A stretch of 27,772 nucleotides of DNA, taken from contig JAEXTA010000005.1 in the NCBI GenBank assembly GCA_023453665.1, positions 1 to 27,772 of the forward strand, given 5' to 3'. The number at the start of each line of letters is the position of its first letter. Position 1 is the first letter of the stretch. The position numbers and the translations under genes are program-made. Positions 26,253 through 27,772 of the stretch are shown here, one piece after another. A model generated the notes under the pieces. It was not told where the DNA came from. It was given only the letters and a program-made list of their open reading frames with translations, and made no database searches. This DNA comes from Bacteroidota bacterium. Its GTDB lineage: Bacteria > Bacteroidota > Ignavibacteria > Ignavibacteriales > Ignavibacteriaceae.

Positions 26253-26284
26253 AAGATGACATCTTTTGGAAAAGATGTCATCTT
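26253..26284. repeat. Perfect 15-bp inverted repeat with 2-base spacer
   Basis: AAGATGACATCTTTT (26253-26267) is exactly mirrored at 26270-26284 around GG. Each arm contains a shorter palindrome AAAGATG/CATCTTT. There is no T run after it in the forward direction. It may protect the dsrE transcript end or be an intergenic palindrome unit. Confidence 0.8.
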
Positions 26285-26304
26285 CCCCTAATCTGTCCCA
26301 TCCC

Positions 26305-26553
26305 CTGTCAAAGTTGCGCACTATCACTTTAAAAATGCATTTACACTTTTAAAAAATGCTAAATGCCTTTTCAAAAATGGGTTATGCCACTTTAAAAATG
26401 CATTATGCCTTTTTAAAATCGCATTATGCCGATTCAAAATTGCATTATGTCACTTTAAAACTGCATAATATCATTTCAAAATTGCATTATGCCTTTTAAA
26501 AAATGCATTATGCCGATTCAAAACTGCAAAGTATCACTTTAAACTTGCAGTAT
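26305..26553 (+). repeat. Array 2, head motif and forward arm of 21-bp repeats
   Basis: The head (26305-26324) matches array 1 in CTGTCA and GTTGCGCA with TAT at the end. Eleven 21-bp units follow from 26323 to 26553. The consensus is GCC or ATC, five variable bases, AAAA, two variable bases, GCATTAT. Units 4-6 and 8-10 (from 26386 as unit 3) repeat the same series of variants TTTT/GATTC/ACTTT, showing duplication of blocks of four units. The unit sequence is quite different from array 1. Confidence 0.93.
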
Positions 26554-26557
26554 GCCG

Positions 26558-26570
26558 GTTGTGATAAAGC
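26558..26570. other. Array 2 centre motif GTTGTGATAAAGC
   Basis: Identical to 7273-7285 and located at the same switch in repeat orientation. The distance from the end of the head is 234 bases here and 213 in array 1, a difference of exactly one repeat unit. Confidence 0.8.
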
Positions 26571-26752
26571 ATTTTGTAATCGGCATTCTCTGTTTTGTAT
26601 CTGGCATTTCCTGTTTTTTAAAAGTGATTTAACATTTTTGAAGTTGTAACAGGCTGCATTCAGTTGTCACCTCCAGTTTCTGAAAATACATTTTGCGGCT
26701 TTAGTTTGGCACTTAGCAATTTTAAACTGTGTAAATAGTTGACAAGTTAGTC
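26564..26752 (-). repeat. Array 2, reverse arm of 21-bp repeats
   Basis: Nine degenerate 21-bp units (starts 26564, 26585, 26606 and so on every 21 bases) run opposite to the forward arm, for example ATAAAGCATTTTGTAATCG with GC, against ATTCTCTGTTTTGTATCTG with GC. The arm is 189 bp, the same length as in array 1. Middle units are the most diverged. Confidence 0.78.
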
Positions 26753-26778
26753 ATTGAGTATTATTTTTATTCCGGTCG

Positions 26779-26808
26779 GTGTCCAATAAGGGCTTTTTGG
26801 GCGGACAC
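26779..26808 (+). promoter_or_regulatory. Conserved leader hairpin before the 237-aa gene, copy 2
   Basis: Stem GTGTCC (26779-26784) / GGACAC (26803-26808), preceded by CGGTCGG at 26773-26779, with a loop containing AAGGGC and a T5 run. The stem end lies 44 nt before the ATG, as in copy 1, and one base pair is changed on both sides. Confidence 0.72.
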
Positions 26809-26840
26809 TCCTAAAATATATCCAATCACAAAATAATTTC

Positions 26841-26846
26841 AGGAGG
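26841..26846 (+). promoter_or_regulatory. Consensus ribosome binding site AGGAGG
   Basis: Perfect AGGAGG with a 5-base spacer before ATG 26852, within a stretch (ATTTCAGGAGG) also present in copy 1. Confidence 0.9.
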
Positions 26847-26851
26847 TTTTT

Positions 26852-27565
26852 ATGGCTTCTTCGTCAGAACAAACTTTTGCGCAGCGTTACACCAAAGCGC
26901 GCCAGTTGGTAGAGTATCTTATTATGCAGCCAACTTATGCGCCAAGCAACGTTGAACTTGAACCGGGCGATCTTACAGATTTGCTTGACAGTATTGAAGA
27001 TGCGAACGATACCGTCGCTTCAAAGCTTTCAGTTGTACAGACTGAACAGGATCAGCGTTTTAATCTTGTTAAAGGTGATGACGGAATTATAAAACGCGCT
27101 ACTCAGATTCGTGATCATATAGGTTCGTTTCTTCCTAAAGGTAAAAAGGAAAAGGATTATGAAAAGGCAAAGAAGATTGTGCAGAAACTTCGCGGAAGAA
27201 GGCTGACCAAAAAACCTCCGTTAAACCCTGATGGCACACAACCAAAAACAAACTCAACTATTGAAGTAAGTTTCGGTTCAATGCACGGTACAGGTAAGGA
27301 ACTGCTTGAGATAATAAAAACAATTCCAGGTTACTCTCCAAGCAATCCGAATCTAACCATAGTAAACTTCACTGCATATCTTGCAAGTATAGGAGAAAAG
27401 AATAAATCTGTTGCTAAACTTAATGAGGAGTATGATGATGCCGCAGAGGCGCGTCTTGCTCTTTACAATACTCTTGCAGGCAGGTTAACAAAAATTAAAC
27501 TCGCACTTGCATCACAGTATGGCAAGGATTCAAATGTGTATAAGGATGCTGTGGCTTATATGTAA
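26852..27565 (+). CDS. Array-associated protein of unknown function with duplicated domain, copy 2
   Basis: 237-aa paralogue of the 7584-8297 protein with exactly the same length and no gap. The two-domain pattern is repeated (RQLVE, YAPSN, LLDSI in the first half; KELLE, YSPSN, YLASI in the second), with the basic linker KGKKEKDYEKAKKIVQKLRG between. Differences gather on presumed surface positions, such as the proline-rich turn (PPLNPDG against PPVPEGG), while FAQRYTKARQLVEYL and SQYGKDSNVYKDAVAYM are unchanged. That pattern points to selection on the protein, not to decay. It is predicted to be soluble and cytoplasmic. Function not known. Confidence 0.9.
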   Translation: MASSSEQTFAQRYTKARQLVEYLIMQPTYAPSNVELEPGDLTDLLDSIEDANDTVASKLSVVQTEQDQRFNLVKGDDGIIKRATQIRDHIGSFLPKGKKEKDYEKAKKIVQKLRGRRLTKKPPLNPDGTQPKTNSTIEVSFGSMHGTGKELLEIIKTIPGYSPSNPNLTIVNFTAYLASIGEKNKSVAKLNEEYDDAAEARLALYNTLAGRLTKIKLALASQYGKDSNVYKDAVAYM

Positions 27566-27653
27566 GATGTCAAATGTGAAATGTCAAATGGAAAAACCCG
27601 CTCTTGTGAGCGGGTTTTTTATTAATAAAAATAAATATGTTTTTTGTGTTGAC
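27563..27653 (+). repeat. Near-identical 3' flank of the cassette, copy 2
   Basis: 91 bases from the stop codon match 8295-8386 with two differences. After GTGTTGAC the two copies diverge abruptly, which defines the right end of the duplicated unit. Confidence 0.9.
27592..27620 (+). terminator. Rho-independent terminator of the 237-aa gene, copy 2
   Basis: CCCGCTC (27597-27603) pairs with GAGCGGG (27608-27614) around TTGT, with a flanking A run before and T6 after. Confidence 0.92.
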
Positions 27654-27772
27654 AATAAAACAAGACTGATGTACGTTTGTACAGGTTCAAATAATGAAAT
27701 GGGGGTGATCGGCTTTGCAAACATATACGGGTATTTACAGTCTCATAGAATCTTTGCTTTGCCTTCGACACC
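27654..27772. other. Unassigned right end of the window
   Basis: About 120 bases after the second cassette. An ATG at 27699 opens a frame that stays open to the edge (MGVIGFANIYGYLQSHRIF...), but no ribosome binding site is seen and it is too short to judge. Confidence 0.3.

Noticed and set aside
27699..27772. 5' end of a tmRNA (GGGGGTGATCGGCTTTG)
   Set aside because: The start resembles tmRNA, but the expected TTYGAC is not present and the remainder is outside the window, so it cannot be supported.

Overview
The window reads as the chromosome of an AT-rich member of the Ignavibacteria (Chlorobi/Bacteroidota side). Two exported proteins end in type IX secretion C-terminal sorting domains with the NYPNPFNPST-type signature that is very common in that class. 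Strong AGGAGG ribosome binding sites precede several genes, which fits Ignavibacteria better than Bacteroidia. This placement is an inference from protein style; no rRNA or marker gene is present.

Layout. (1) 1-2957, rightward: the end of a chemoreceptor gene cut by the window edge, a bacteriohemerythrin and a CheW, closed by a terminator. (2) 3.0-6.85 kb, leftward: a defence-like island with an HNH nuclease carrying a membrane tail, two membrane-anchored proteins of unknown function, a caspase-fold protease, a decayed DNA methyltransferase fragment, and a BglII/BstYI-type restriction enzyme overlapping an MT-A70-type methyltransferase. (3) 7.04-8.39 kb: a cassette made of a bipolar array of 21-bp repeats, a hairpin leader, a 237-aa protein with an internal domain duplication, and a terminator. 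(4) 8.5-11.6 kb: two exported type IX substrates, a BNR-type beta-propeller and a C13/caspase-fold peptidase that is frameshifted in a T6 run. (5) 12.0-23.1 kb, rightward: two long chemoreceptors with almost identical signalling domains, a second CheW, a porin-like outer-membrane protein, and a 1349-aa multi-PAS hybrid histidine kinase. (6) 23.4-26.2 kb: a single-chain restriction-modification-like methyltransferase and a DsrE-family protein. (7) 26.3-27.65 kb: a second copy of the array/leader/protein/terminator cassette.

The strongest candidate for an undescribed system is the duplicated cassette at 7.04-8.39 and 26.3-27.65 kb. Both arrays have a period of exactly 21 bp, 10 or 11 units in one orientation, a shared 13-base centre (GTTGTGATAAAGC), and 9 units in the opposite orientation. 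The repeat sequences of the two arrays are quite different, yet the architecture is the same, and the distance from the shared head motif to the centre differs by exactly one unit (21 bp). Each array is followed by a hairpin whose stem shows a compensatory change (GAGTCC/GGACTC against GTGTCC/GGACAC), and the stem end lies 44 nt before the start codon in both. The protein is not recognisable to me. Possible roles include a protein-binding scaffold or a long imperfect RNA rod; the sequence alone does not decide.

The receptor, hemerythrin, CheW and porin genes look like one sensory module, partly duplicated ([MCP-hemerythrin-CheW] and [MCP-CheW-porin-MCP]). No cheA, cheY, cheR or cheB lies in the window, so the receptors must signal to a kinase encoded elsewhere. 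The accessory genes lie between the two halves of the chemotaxis cluster and after it.
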